Shown: positions 23,426 through 31,394, numbered from the stretch's first letter. The stretch is 64,000 nucleotides of DNA from JAAYBF01 sp963715445 (GCA_963715445.1 OY970240.1:1860001-1924000); one strand, 5' to 3'. Notes: generated from the sequence alone by a model not told the origin. Numbers and translations: made by a program.

Positions 23426-23785
23426 ATGACCGTCGATCTGGAGCTCGCGCCCAAGCAGAAGCGCCCAGCGGGCGTGGTCTGCTGTGAGCCCGTCGTCTAT
23501 CCGGACGTCGATCGCGCCGAGGCTGAGCGGATGGCGGCGATCGCCAAGGCGCTCGCCGATCCGGTGCGTCTCCAGCTGGTCGACGTGCTGCGCAAGCACG
23601 CCGGCAAGGTCTGCGTCTGCGAGCTGGTCCCGCTCTTCGACCTCTCCCAGCCCACGGTCTCCCACCACCTCGGCGTGCTGCGCAAGGCCGGGATCGTCGA
23701 TTCCGAGCGGAATGGGCTCTGGGCCTACTACTACGTCAAAACGGACGCACTGAAGGAGGTGAGCGCATGGTTGGCACCCGACTGA
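23426..23785 (+). CDS. arsR: ArsR family arsenite-responsive repressor
   Basis: The 119-residue repressor has the ArsR winged helix (AIAKALADPVRLQLVDVL, FDLSQPTVSHHLGVLRKAGIV, RNGLWAYYYV). It has two Cys pairs: Cys19-Cys20 near the N-terminus and Cys63/Cys65 in VCVCEL, the classic alpha-3 arsenite motif. Release from DNA on arsenite binding would switch on the divergent aqpS-arsC genes. The C-terminus is short. An overlapping frame beginning 19 bases before the stop encodes a tail rich in CC pairs (see the following entry). Confidence 0.9.
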   Translation: MTVDLELAPKQKRPAGVVCCEPVVYPDVDRAEAERMAAIAKALADPVRLQLVDVLRKHAGKVCVCELVPLFDLSQPTVSHHLGVLRKAGIVDSERNGLWAYYYVKTDALKEVSAWLAPD

Positions 23786-23847
23786 CCGACTCGCACGTTG
23801 CACGTGCCGATGGCGGAGGCTGCTGTGACGACGGCGGCTGCTGTTAG
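23767..23847 (+). CDS. possible 26-residue Cys-rich peptide or frameshifted arsR tail
   Basis: This small frame starts with an ATG inside the end of arsR, one base out of phase with it, and encodes 26 residues ending GGGCCDDGGCC. Two vicinal Cys pairs at the extreme end is a typical soft-metal ligand pattern, and C-terminal Cys pairs occur in several ArsR repressors. Either it is a separate coupled peptide, or a -1 shift near the arsR end would append this tail to the repressor. Neither ribosome binding site nor slippery run is convincing. Existence is uncertain, but chance production of two CC pairs beside an arsenic repressor seems unlikely. Confidence 0.45.
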   Translation: MVGTRLTDSHVARADGGGCCDDGGCC

Positions 23848-23886
23848 CCCGTCCCACCCCTGGCGCCGGTCTGGCACGATCGACGC

Positions 23887-25263
23887 GTGAGACCGGCGCG
23901 CAGGGGGTGGACGCTCGCCATCGTCAGCGCGGCGACGGCTTTGCTGCTGCTCGACGTGACGGTCGTCAACGTGGCCCTGCCGGCGATCGAGGACGATCTC
24001 GACGCGAGCTTCTCTGAGCTGCAGTGGGTGATCGACGCCTACGCCCTCACCTTGGCGGTCACGCTGCTGACGGCCGGCTCGCTTGCCGACCGCCGGGGGA
24101 GGCGGCGCGTGTTCACGGTGGGCGTCCTCCTGTTCACCACGGCGTCGATCGGCTGCGCGACCGCGTGGTCGCCGGTCGCGCTCGACTTGGCACGGGGGAT
24201 CCAGGGGATCGGCGCGGCGGCGATGTTCGCGACATCGCTGGCGCTGCTCGCGGAGGAGTACACAGGCGCCGATCGTGGCCGCGCCTTTGGTGTCTGGGGA
24301 GCCGTCAGCGGCGCTGCGCTTGCCATCGGGCCGGTGGTCGGCGGCGCGCTGGTGGAGGGCCTGGGCTGGCGATCGATCTTCTGGCTCAACCTGCCGGTGG
24401 GCATCGCGCTCGCCGTGCTCGCGACGCGCCGCCTGCGCGAATCGCGGGACCCGGCGGCCGGGCGGATCGACGTACCTGGAGCGCTGAGCTTCAGTACCGG
24501 GCTCTTCATGCTCGTGCTCGCCCTGATCCGCGGTAACGCTGAGGGATGGGGAAGCCCGCTGATCGTCGCCCTGCTGGCTGGAGGAGCCGTGTCGCTCGCG
24601 GGGTTCGTGTTGATCGAGCTGCGTACCAGCGAGCCGATGCTGGACGTGCGCCTCTTCCGCCGCCGCGCGTTCGCCGGTACCGCGGCGGTCGCGTTCATCC
24701 AGTCAGTGGCGCTCTACCCGATGTTCCTGTTCCTGGCCATCTACTTCCAGGACATCCTCGGCTACACGCCGTTGGAGACAGGCCTGCGTCTGCTGCCGGT
24801 CACGGCGTCTCTCTTCGTGCTCGCCCCGATCTCTGGCCGCCTGACCGCACACGTGTCGCTGCGCACGCTGTTGGCCGTTGGATTGGCCCTGATCGGCGCC
24901 GGCCTGCTGCTGATGCACGGCCTGCACGAGGGCGACGACTGGACGGCCCTGCTAGCCGGCCTGATGGTGGGAGGCGCCGGCATCGGCGTGATCAGCCCGG
25001 CCCTGGCAGCCGCGATGGTCGGCGTCCTGCCGCTCGAGCACAGCGGGCTCTCCTCCGGCATCAACAACACCTTCCGCCAGGTGGGCATCGCCGCGGGCAT
25101 CGCCGGCCTCGGAGCGATCTTCCAGCACCGGCTCGCCGCCGATGGCTTCGTCGCCGGCCTGAACGAGATCTTCCTGGTCGCCGGCCTGACGGCGCTCGCG
25201 GGCGCGATCGTCACGGCGATCGTCTTGCGGCCGGGCGACTTCCACCAGCCGCCGCCCGAGTAG
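23887..25263 (+). CDS. DHA2-family MFS exporter (14 TM segments)
   Basis: The 458-residue protein has the DHA2 signature LLLDVTVVNVALPAI in the first membrane segment, motif A GSLADRRGRRRVF, motif C-like GAVSGAALAIGPVVGGAL and about 14 hydrophobic segments. It follows arsR on the same strand after a 100-base gap, so it may belong to the metal-response locus, but DHA2 proteins normally export organic drugs. GTG start. It resembles the MFS at 3577-5043 in layout but has diverged. Confidence 0.87.
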   Translation: MRPARRGWTLAIVSAATALLLLDVTVVNVALPAIEDDLDASFSELQWVIDAYALTLAVTLLTAGSLADRRGRRRVFTVGVLLFTTASIGCATAWSPVALDLARGIQGIGAAAMFATSLALLAEEYTGADRGRAFGVWGAVSGAALAIGPVVGGALVEGLGWRSIFWLNLPVGIALAVLATRRLRESRDPAAGRIDVPGALSFSTGLFMLVLALIRGNAEGWGSPLIVALLAGGAVSLAGFVLIELRTSEPMLDVRLFRRRAFAGTAAVAFIQSVALYPMFLFLAIYFQDILGYTPLETGLRLLPVTASLFVLAPISGRLTAHVSLRTLLAVGLALIGAGLLLMHGLHEGDDWTALLAGLMVGGAGIGVISPALAAAMVGVLPLEHSGLSSGINNTFRQVGIAAGIAGLGAIFQHRLAADGFVAGLNEIFLVAGLTALAGAIVTAIVLRPGDFHQPPPE

Positions 25264-25290
25264 CCCGGAGCTTGGAGCGCTGCGGTCGGG

Positions 25291-26067
25291 TCAGACGCCT
25301 GCGCCCGCGCCGCCGCGGCCTTCGCCCGCCGCGAAGCGGGAGGCGCCCTCCACGGCATCGGCGAAGGTGCTGACTCCCGATTTCGACTCGAGCGCCAGTC
25401 CTTCGTCGAGGCCCATACCGAGCCCTTCGATCGCGGCGTGGCGGTCGGCGAGCATCGTCTCCTGCGGGAACGCGGCGAGCGCCTCGGCGATCTCGAGCGC
25501 GCGCTCGAGATGCGTCCCGGCGCTCACGACCTCGGTCAGCAGGCCCATGCCGAGGGCCTCGTCGGACTCCACGATCCGCCCCGTGAGGATTAGGTCGAGG
25601 CCACGGCCGAGGCCCACGATGCGCGGCAGGCGCTGGGTGCCTCCGTCGATCAGCGGCACGCCGAACCGCCGCTCAGTGAAGCCGAGGCGCGCGCCCTCGG
25701 CCGCGATCCGCAGGTCGCACCACAGGGCCAGCTCGAGGCCGCCGGCCAGGCACCAGCCGGAGATCGCGGCGATGGTCGGCTTCGAGGGCGTCAGGCGGGT
25801 GAATCCGAGCGGGCCGTCCGGGGAGTCGAGCCGCGGCCCCAGCGTCTCGATCGCCTTCAGGTCGGCCCCGGCGCAGAACGCCTCCTCGCCTGCGCCCGTG
25901 AGGATCATCACGCGCGCGCCCTCGTCCTCCTCGAAGCTGCGGTAGGCGCCGGCGAGCAGCTCGGCGGTCGCTCCGTCCACGGCGTTGCGCCGCTCCGGCC
26001 GGTCGATCGTCACCACGGCGGCCGCGCCGCGGCGCTCGTAGGTCACCTGATTGGAGTCGGTTGCCAC
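25291..26067 (-). CDS. enoyl-CoA hydratase/isomerase (crotonase) family protein
   Basis: The 258-residue protein has the crotonase pattern VVTIDRPERRNAVDG, the oxyanion-hole segment EEAFCAGADLKAIE, then ISGWCLAGGLELALWCDLRIAAEGARLG in short blocks and GVPLIDGGTQRLPRIVG. The second catalytic Glu position of hydratases appears as Asp/Gly in LIDGGTQ, so isomerase or other crotonase chemistry on acyl-CoA is as likely as hydration. GTG start with TAGAGT nine bases upstream. It ends in an Ala/Gly-rich tail. Confidence 0.85.
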   Translation of the reverse strand: MATDSNQVTYERRGAAAVVTIDRPERRNAVDGATAELLAGAYRSFEEDEGARVMILTGAGEEAFCAGADLKAIETLGPRLDSPDGPLGFTRLTPSKPTIAAISGWCLAGGLELALWCDLRIAAEGARLGFTERRFGVPLIDGGTQRLPRIVGLGRGLDLILTGRIVESDEALGMGLLTEVVSAGTHLERALEIAEALAAFPQETMLADRHAAIEGLGMGLDEGLALESKSGVSTFADAVEGASRFAAGEGRGGAGAGV

Positions 26068-26076
26068 GGGTCGCTC

Positions 26077-26082
26077 ACTCTA
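26077..26082 (-). promoter_or_regulatory. -10 element of the crotonase gene
   Basis: TAGAGT on the minus strand, nine bases before the GTG at 26067. Confidence 0.5.
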
Positions 26083-26138
26083 GCCCGGCGCTTCGGGGTC
26101 GGCGCCTCCGTAAGCGGTGATCACAGGAGCCAGAAACA

Positions 26139-26171
26139 ACGCGACCCCGTGCGGGGAAGCCGGGGTCGCGT
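26139..26171 (-). terminator. terminator hairpin downstream of the small membrane protein gene
   Basis: Perfect ten-base arms (26139-26148 and 26162-26171) with a 13-base loop; on the minus strand the stem is followed by GTTGTTTCTGG. It lies in the 224-base gap between the crotonase and the small membrane protein genes. Nothing else was found in that gap. Confidence 0.55.
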
Positions 26172-26291
26172 GCGGTGAGGGAAGAGACTGCGCGACCATC
26201 GTGCCGCGCGCGAGGGCGCGCGGTGTGAACAAACGGGTAATGCCCCCGCTGGTTCTCCGGGAGCAGCCAGGCGGCGGCTAGAGGGCCCGCT

Positions 26292-26546
26292 CTACCAGCC
26301 GATCTGCTGGCGCAGATCAGATGCCTTGCGCTCTTGCTTGCGCCGCTCTAGCAGGGCTTGGAGCCAGGAGCCGAGCAAGGCGACGGCGGTGAAGAAGATG
26401 ACGAGGCCGAGCGAGAAGTAGGTGATGATCTTGTCGTTGGTCTCGCCGACCAGACCCTCGCCGTTGTCACCGGCGAACACCGGTGCGGCGAACAGCAGGC
26501 AGGCGGACAGGACGAGGACCGCCGTGAGCGTGAATCGAGCCTTCAT
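26292..26546 (-). CDS. small exported/membrane protein of unknown function
   Basis: The 84-residue product has an N-terminal signal segment (LTAVLVLSACLLFAAPVFA with a likely cut after AFAG-like VFAG), a short exposed part DNGEGLVGETND, a membrane segment (ITYFSLGLVIFFTAVALLGSW) and a basic helical tail ERRKQERKASDLRQQIGW. The ATG at 26546 is chosen because the signal segment starts there; the much longer antisense extension over uppP is not credible. It is divergent from uppP, with 60 bases between starts. Function unknown. Confidence 0.7.
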   Translation of the reverse strand: MKARFTLTAVLVLSACLLFAAPVFAGDNGEGLVGETNDKIITYFSLGLVIFFTAVALLGSWLQALLERRKQERKASDLRQQIGW

Positions 26547-26591
26547 CGGCGGCGAGTCTATCGGCTGGTGCCGGCGGGTGGCCGCTCTGAC

Positions 26592-26597
26592 TAGGGT
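26592..26597 (+). promoter_or_regulatory. -10 element of uppP
   Basis: TAGGGT ends nine bases before the GTG start at 26607, with no Shine-Dalgarno between. Confidence 0.5.
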
Positions 26598-26606
26598 TCG
26601 GCGGCC

Positions 26607-27434
26607 GTGTCCCTCATCGAGGCCATCGTCTTGGGGATCGTCCAGGGGCTCACCGAGTTCCTGCCGATCTCTTCCAGCGCTCACCAGCTGATCGTCCCGG
26701 CGATGCTCGGCTGGGAGGATCCGGGCGCGGCGTTCACCGCGGTGACCCAGCTCGGCACCGAGGCCGCGGTGCTCATCTACTTCCGCCGCGACATCTGGTC
26801 GATCGCCACGGTCTGGACGCGCTCGCTCTACCGGCCGGTGCTGCGTTCCACGGATCACGCGCGGATGGGCTGGTACCTGATCATCGCGACGATTCCGATC
26901 GGCATCCTCGGCCTCACCTTCGAGAGCCAGATCGAGAACGGCGCGCGCAACCTCTGGCTGGTCGGCACGGTGCTGATCGTCTTCGGCCTGGTGCTTGGCT
27001 ACGCCGACCGGGTCGGCACGCACGACCGCGAGCTGGGTCATATCTCCACGCGTGACGGCGTGCTGATCGGCTTGGCGCAGTCGCTGGCTCTGATCCCGGG
27101 CGTCTCGCGCTCGGGCGCGACGATGAGCGCCGGTCTGCTGCTCGGTCTCGAGCGCGCAGCGGCCGCTCGCTTCTCGTTCCTGCTCGCCGTTCCCGCGGTC
27201 GTCTTGAGCGGTCTGTTCCAGCTCGCGAGCGTCCTGTCGGGCGAGGAGGGGGAGGGCGAGCCGCTCGGCTACATCCTGCTGGCAACGGTGATCGCCTTCT
27301 TCGTGGGCTACGCGGCGATCGCCTGGCTGCTGCGCTACCTGACGACCCATTCGGTGCGGGTGTTCGTGGCCTACCGGATCGCGCTCGGCGCGCTGGTGCT
27401 CGCGCTCACGGCGGCCGGCGTCCTCTCCGCCTAG
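26607..27434 (+). CDS. uppP: undecaprenyl-diphosphatase UppP (BacA)
   Basis: The 275-residue integral membrane enzyme recycles undecaprenyl diphosphate to the monophosphate carrier lipid used in peptidoglycan and glycan export. It has both conserved active-site blocks, LTEFLPISSSAHQLI near residues 16-30 and PGVSRSGATMSAGLLLGL near 168-185, and eight hydrophobic segments. GTG start matches the family N-terminus (IVLGIVQGLTEFLP). Overproduction of this protein gives bacitracin resistance in other species. Confidence 0.95.
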   Translation: MSLIEAIVLGIVQGLTEFLPISSSAHQLIVPAMLGWEDPGAAFTAVTQLGTEAAVLIYFRRDIWSIATVWTRSLYRPVLRSTDHARMGWYLIIATIPIGILGLTFESQIENGARNLWLVGTVLIVFGLVLGYADRVGTHDRELGHISTRDGVLIGLAQSLALIPGVSRSGATMSAGLLLGLERAAAARFSFLLAVPAVVLSGLFQLASVLSGEEGEGEPLGYILLATVIAFFVGYAAIAWLLRYLTTHSVRVFVAYRIALGALVLALTAAGVLSA

Positions 27435-27476
27435 CGCGTCGTTTCCGCGTGGTAGCAGCGGGTAGGGGCCTCAGGG

Positions 27477-27995
27477 ATGGCCGCCGAGTCCGCAACGGAG
27501 ATGTCGGTGCCCCAGCCGTCGAGGGTGCCGCGTCCGCCCAGGCTGCCGGCGTTCCTGCTCGGAATGGGCCTCGGGGGGTTCATCGACGGCATCGTCTTCC
27601 ACCAGATTCTGCAGTGGCACCACCTGCTCACCGACACCGGAAGCCACTCCTCAAGCACCGTCGCGGGCCTGGAGTCGAACACCCTCGCCGACGGCTTCTT
27701 CCACTTGGCGACCTGGGCGCTCGTCGCAGGGGCGACCACGCTGACCGTTCGTGCATGGCGTCGCGGGGAGCTGGCGCCTCCATGGAGGCTGCACGTAGGC
27801 ATGCTGCTGGCCGGCTGGGGCGTCTTCAACCTCGTCGAAGGGGTGGTCGACCATCACCTCCTGGGCATCCACCACGTCCGTGACGACCTTGGGGGCCCGC
27901 TCGGCTGGGACATCGCCTTCCTCGTCCTCGGCGCGGCCCTGATCACCGCCGGCCTTGCTCTTGCCCGAACCGACAGGACACCGGGGGCGGGATAG
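27477..27995 (+). CDS. DUF2243 membrane protein
   Basis: The 172-residue protein matches DUF2243: GFIDGIVFHQILQWHHLLT in the first half, ADGFFHLATW, then a membrane hairpin and GVFNLVEGVVDHHLLGIHHVRDD. Four hydrophobic segments; the His-rich pairs HHLL and DHHLLGIHHV suggest metal or haem contact, but no role is known for the family. The ATG at 27477 follows a TAGGGG sequence by eight bases. A short membrane protein gene follows ten bases later. Confidence 0.85.
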   Translation: MAAESATEMSVPQPSRVPRPPRLPAFLLGMGLGGFIDGIVFHQILQWHHLLTDTGSHSSSTVAGLESNTLADGFFHLATWALVAGATTLTVRAWRRGELAPPWRLHVGMLLAGWGVFNLVEGVVDHHLLGIHHVRDDLGGPLGWDIAFLVLGAALITAGLALARTDRTPGAG

Positions 27996-27998
27996 GAT
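27993..27998 (+). promoter_or_regulatory. -10 element of the four-TM membrane protein gene
   Basis: TAGGAT ends six bases before the GTG at 28005 and overlaps the stop codon of the DUF2243 gene. Confidence 0.5.
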
Positions 27999-28004
27999 CG
28001 GGGC

Positions 28005-28361
28005 GTGCCCACCTTCGCGAAGTTCGGCCTGGTCGCGCTTGCAGCGCTGGTGCTCACGGTCCTGCCCGGGGGCGGTCAGGCGCTCGACGTGGCGCTCGCG
28101 CTGCTCTCGATCATCTTCTTCACCGCGATAGCGCTCATCGGGTACCGCCTCCACAGGCAGTTCCGGTCCGACTTGTTCAGCCTCACCGATCAGCAGCGTG
28201 CGGTGCTCTACGGCTCGATCGGGCTGGCGTTCCTCACCTTCTGCGCCACCGACCGCCTGTTCGACGCTGGGGGCGGGGGGACGGTCGCATGGCTGGCGCT
28301 GCTGGGCCTCGCCTCGTACGGGGTGTACTGGGTCTACGGCCGCTATCGCGCCTACGAGTAG
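28005..28361 (+). CDS. small integral membrane protein of unknown function
   Basis: The 118-residue protein has four hydrophobic segments (FGLVALAALVLTVLPG, ALDVALALLSIIFFTAIALI, a segment around VLYGSIGLAFLTFCA, and TVAWLALLGLASYGVYWVYG), with short charged loops. It is not recognised as a named family. GTG start is supported by the TAGGAT hexamer and codon use. It follows DUF2243 by ten bases. Confidence 0.7.
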   Translation: MPTFAKFGLVALAALVLTVLPGGGQALDVALALLSIIFFTAIALIGYRLHRQFRSDLFSLTDQQRAVLYGSIGLAFLTFCATDRLFDAGGGGTVAWLALLGLASYGVYWVYGRYRAYE

Positions 28362-28451
28362 GGCATCGACAGAGCGTCTTGTGACTGCTCTGTAGCGAAG
28401 CTGTAACGGCGAGGCGCTGACCCGTCCGGCGGTCCGCGAGACGGTGCCGGA

Positions 28452-28808
28452 GTGGACTTAGTCGCGCGGATCCGGCGATCGGAGCGAGGCCAGGCGAGCG
28501 TCGAGCTCGTTGCCGCCTTACCGGCGATGCTGCTCGTGGCCGCGCTCCTCTGGCAGTGCGCGCTCGCCGGCCATACCGCCTGGATGGCAGCACACGCCGC
28601 ACGTGCCGGTGCACGCGCCGAGGCGGTCGGGAAGGACCCCCGCGCTGCCGCGCGCTCGGTGCTGCCGAACGGCTTGGAGCGCGGCCTCGAGGTCGAGCGC
28701 GGGCGTGGTGGATCGGTTGGCGTTCGAGTGCGTGTCCCACTCCTGCTGCACAGCTGGCGGCTGCCGGTGAGCGTGGGCGCCGTCTCGTCCCTGGGGGTCG
28801 GGGGATGA
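28452..28808 (+). CDS. TadE-like pseudopilin (first)
   Basis: The 118-residue product begins with a short basic leader and then RGQASVELVAALPAMLLVAAL, the TadE-type pattern of a Glu five residues into a hydrophobic helix. The rest is Ala/Arg-rich with two beta-like strands. TadE proteins are minor pseudopilins of Flp/Tad pili. GTG start; its stop overlaps the next ATG by four bases. This starts a four-gene coupled cluster in which no ATPase, prepilin peptidase or major Flp pilin is seen. Confidence 0.75.
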   Translation: MDLVARIRRSERGQASVELVAALPAMLLVAALLWQCALAGHTAWMAAHAARAGARAEAVGKDPRAAARSVLPNGLERGLEVERGRGGSVGVRVRVPLLLHSWRLPVSVGAVSSLGVGG

Positions 28809-29134
28809 GGAACGAGCGGGGGCAGGCGTCGGTCGAGCTCATCGGCGCCCTTCCCGTGCTGATCGCGCTCGGCCTCGTGCTGCTGCAGCTGCTTGCCGTC
28901 GGCTACTCCTCGGTGCTCGCCGGCGGTGCCGCGGAAGCCGGTGCGCTGGCCCTGGCGGGTGGTTCGGACGCCCGCGCCGCCGTGAAGGAGGCGCTGCCCG
29001 GATGGTCCAAGGCGGATGCCCGAGTCCAGGTCGAGCGTGGCACCGTGCGCGTCAGGCTGAGGCCGCCGTCGCCGATCGAGGCGGTCGCTCGCCGGTTCGA
29101 GGTGACTGCCGATGCGGCGGTCGTGCTGCCATGA
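28805..29134 (+). CDS. TadE-like pseudopilin (second)
   Basis: The 109-residue product opens NERGQASVELIGALPVLIALG, again the TadE leader with Glu in the hydrophobic helix, then SSVLAGGAAEAGALALAGG and a short C-terminal strand region. It is clearly paralogous to the previous gene. ATG overlaps the previous stop (ATGA) and its own stop overlaps the following ATG. Confidence 0.75.
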   Translation: MRNERGQASVELIGALPVLIALGLVLLQLLAVGYSSVLAGGAAEAGALALAGGSDARAAVKEALPGWSKADARVQVERGTVRVRLRPPSPIEAVARRFEVTADAAVVLP

Positions 29135-29850
29135 GCGCGGGGGTCGCGGCTGGCCGCCGCACGCTGCTCACCGCTCTCGTGGACTACCTCGTCGAGCCGC
29201 TCGAGGTGTCAGCAGACGATCGTGCCTCGGAGCTCTCGAGCCGTTTCCGACCGACGGTTGCGGTGGTGGGCGTGGGGCCCGGCGGCGGCACCACCACGGT
29301 GGCGCGGGCGTTGGCGGTTGAGCTGGCGCTGCGCGACCCGTGCGGAGCGGGGGCGGTCACTTCGGATGCCGTGCCGTCAGGAGGCATCCCGCTGGGCACA
29401 GCCGCCGCCGGCCGTCTCGCGCATGGCCTGGAGGATCGGCTGCACGCGCGGACGCGTGCGGCCGGCCGTGTGTGCCTCGTGGGTGCTGTGGAGCGCCCGG
29501 CCTTGACCGCGGTGGCGCGCGACTTGGCGCCGCTCGTGATCGATGTCGACGATGCGGCCGACGCGCCGATCGCTGCTTCGCTCGCGGACGTGGTGATGCT
29601 CGTGGTCTCGCCCCAGACCGAGCCTTCGCTGGCCCGCCTGCTGGCTGCGTCACTCGCGAGGGTCGGCCCGCAGCCGCAGATCGTCGTCAACCGGGCTCGC
29701 GACGCCTCTGATCGCTGGGATGGAAGCCGCGTTCTACGCCTCCCCGAATCTCGAATGGGCGCCCGCCTGGCGCTCGGGGGTCGCGAGGCACGTGGCCCCT
29801 TGGGTGAGGCGGTTGCCCGTCTCGCCGACCTCGTCGAGACGGCAGCGTGA
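29131..29850 (+). CDS. CpaE/MinD-like protein with degenerate P-loop
   Basis: The 239-residue product resembles the ParA/MinD/CpaE fold: a first strand and loop VVGVGPGGGTTTVARALAVEL near residues 46-66 (broken here for length), then ALTAVARDLAPLVIDVDD, ADVVMLVVSPQTEPSLARLL and PQIVVNRARD. The loop keeps the glycines and threonines of a deviant Walker A but lacks the signature Lys, so ATP hydrolysis may be lost. CpaE-like proteins localise Tad pili in other bacteria. ATG overlaps the upstream stop and its stop overlaps the GTG of the next gene. Confidence 0.6.
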   Translation: MSAGVAAGRRTLLTALVDYLVEPLEVSADDRASELSSRFRPTVAVVGVGPGGGTTTVARALAVELALRDPCGAGAVTSDAVPSGGIPLGTAAAGRLAHGLEDRLHARTRAAGRVCLVGAVERPALTAVARDLAPLVIDVDDAADAPIAASLADVVMLVVSPQTEPSLARLLAASLARVGPQPQIVVNRARDASDRWDGSRVLRLPESRMGARLALGGREARGPLGEAVARLADLVETAA

Positions 29851-31202
29851 AGGCACGTTGGCGTGCGCTGCGCCTTCGGCTGGTCGCCGAGGAGCGGGGC
29901 CAGGGGCTGCTCCTGCTGCTCGGCATCGTCACGGTCGTGGTGGTCGCGGTGCTCGTCCTGGTCGCGTTCGGCCAGGCGCTCGGAGGCAAGTCGCGCCACC
30001 AGCGCGCGGCCGATCTGTCAGCGGTGTCGGCCGCCCGTCAGATGCGCGATGACTATCCGCGCCTCTTCCAGCCGGCGGTGCTCCCGAACGGGCTGCCCAA
30101 CCCGCGCCATCTGCCGCTTGCCGCCTACCTGCTTCGAGCCCGCACGGCCGCTGTTCGCGGCGCAGCGCGCAACGGCGTTCGGCTGGGCCTCACCGATGTC
30201 ACCTTTCCGGGTGGGGGCATCGGCCCGACCCGCGTGCGCGTGCGAGCGCGTGGGGAGGTCAGCGTCCGTGTCGACGGCGACTCCTCGCGCCGCCGCCGGG
30301 TTGCGGTGAGCGCCAGCGCGGTCGCTGAGCTGGCGCCGGGCGTGGGCGGCCCCGGGATGCCGGCCAATGGCGGTGGCGGCGGTTACACAGGGGCGCTGGC
30401 GTACAGGATGGGCAAGCCGATGCGTCCCGACGTGGCGCAGGCGTTCGATCGGCTCGCCGCTGCTGCGCGGGCTGCCGGTGTGGCCCTCACGGTGACCAGC
30501 GCCTTCCGCTCCGATGCCGAGCAGGCCCGCCTGTTCGCCGCCAATCCCGACCCGCGATGGGTCGCGCCGCCCGGCAAGAGCCTTCACCGCAACGGCACTG
30601 AGCTCGACCTTGGGCCCACCTCCGCTTATGGCTGGCTCGCTGCCAACGCTCCGCGGTTCGGCTTCGTTCAGCGCTATTCCTGGGAGCCGTGGCATTGGGG
30701 ATTTGAGCGCTCAGCGGGCTCGGCCTCGCTGGGCTATGGCGCCGCGATCCGCGACGGCCGCAGCGCGATCCCATCGTTCGTCCCACGCCAGTTCGCCGAT
30801 GTCATCTCTCGCGCGTCCCAACGCTGGAATGTCGGCGCTGCGCTGCTCTCAGCCCAGATCTACGCGGAGTCGAACTTCAACCCGTTCGCCCGCTCCTCCG
30901 CGGGCGCCCAGGGGATAGCCCAGTTCATGCCCGGCACCGCTGCCGGCTACGGCCTGCGCAACCCCTTCGATCCCGTCGCCGCGATCGATGCCCAAGCTCA
31001 CCTGATGCACGACCTTCTGCGCCAGTTCGGCTCGGTGCCGCTGGCCCTCGCCGCCTACAACGCAGGGCCGGGCGCGGTCTCCTCCTGTGGCTGCATCCCT
31101 TCCTACCCCGAGACCCAGGCCTACGTCGCGAAGATCCTCGGCCTGCTCGGCGGCGTCGGCGACCTCACCGGCGCCACCTTCGACGTGCGGTTGGTCGAGT
31201 AG
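29847..31202 (+). CDS. pseudopilin-anchored VanY carboxypeptidase plus lytic transglycosylase fusion
   Basis: The 451-residue protein joins three parts. Residues 1-60 look like a TadE/TadG leader (EERGQGLLLLLGIVTVVVVAV, then a Arg/Ala segment). Residues 180-290 are an M15/VanY D,D-carboxypeptidase with SLHRNGTELDLG (His247, Asp254) and EPWHWGFE (His283) as zinc ligands. Residues 315-440 are an SLT lytic transglycosylase with Glu341 in IYAESNFNPFA, GAQGIAQFMPGTA and ALAAYNAGPG. It would be held at the outer membrane face and cut both peptide and glycan parts of the wall, perhaps to make room for the pilus. GTG start overlaps the previous stop by four bases. Confidence 0.85.
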   Translation: MKARWRALRLRLVAEERGQGLLLLLGIVTVVVVAVLVLVAFGQALGGKSRHQRAADLSAVSAARQMRDDYPRLFQPAVLPNGLPNPRHLPLAAYLLRARTAAVRGAARNGVRLGLTDVTFPGGGIGPTRVRVRARGEVSVRVDGDSSRRRRVAVSASAVAELAPGVGGPGMPANGGGGGYTGALAYRMGKPMRPDVAQAFDRLAAAARAAGVALTVTSAFRSDAEQARLFAANPDPRWVAPPGKSLHRNGTELDLGPTSAYGWLAANAPRFGFVQRYSWEPWHWGFERSAGSASLGYGAAIRDGRSAIPSFVPRQFADVISRASQRWNVGAALLSAQIYAESNFNPFARSSAGAQGIAQFMPGTAAGYGLRNPFDPVAAIDAQAHLMHDLLRQFGSVPLALAAYNAGPGAVSSCGCIPSYPETQAYVAKILGLLGGVGDLTGATFDVRLVE

Positions 31203-31394
31203 CTGCAGCGGGCTGGGGTGCTGCCTGCGGGCAGGTCGCAGGGGAGCGGTCGGAATGATCCGGCTCGCCCGCGCGCCGTCAGGCGCGCAACGCCGATCTC
31301 GACTACTGGGGCAAGCGTTCAAAGCCCCTAAACGCGCCGGACCCGCCCTCCCACAGAGGCGATCCGGCGGAGCATTGAGAGAGCGTCGAATCCC

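Noticed and set aside
26139..26171. The strong hairpin as a possible small RNA or tRNA remnant
   Set aside because: It has no cloverleaf or promoter; its position after a minus-strand gene and the T-rich tail make a terminator more likely.
26547..27350. N-terminal extension of the 84-residue membrane protein frame across uppP
   Set aside because: The added part is antisense to uppP and of shadow-like composition; the signal peptide sits exactly after the internal ATG.
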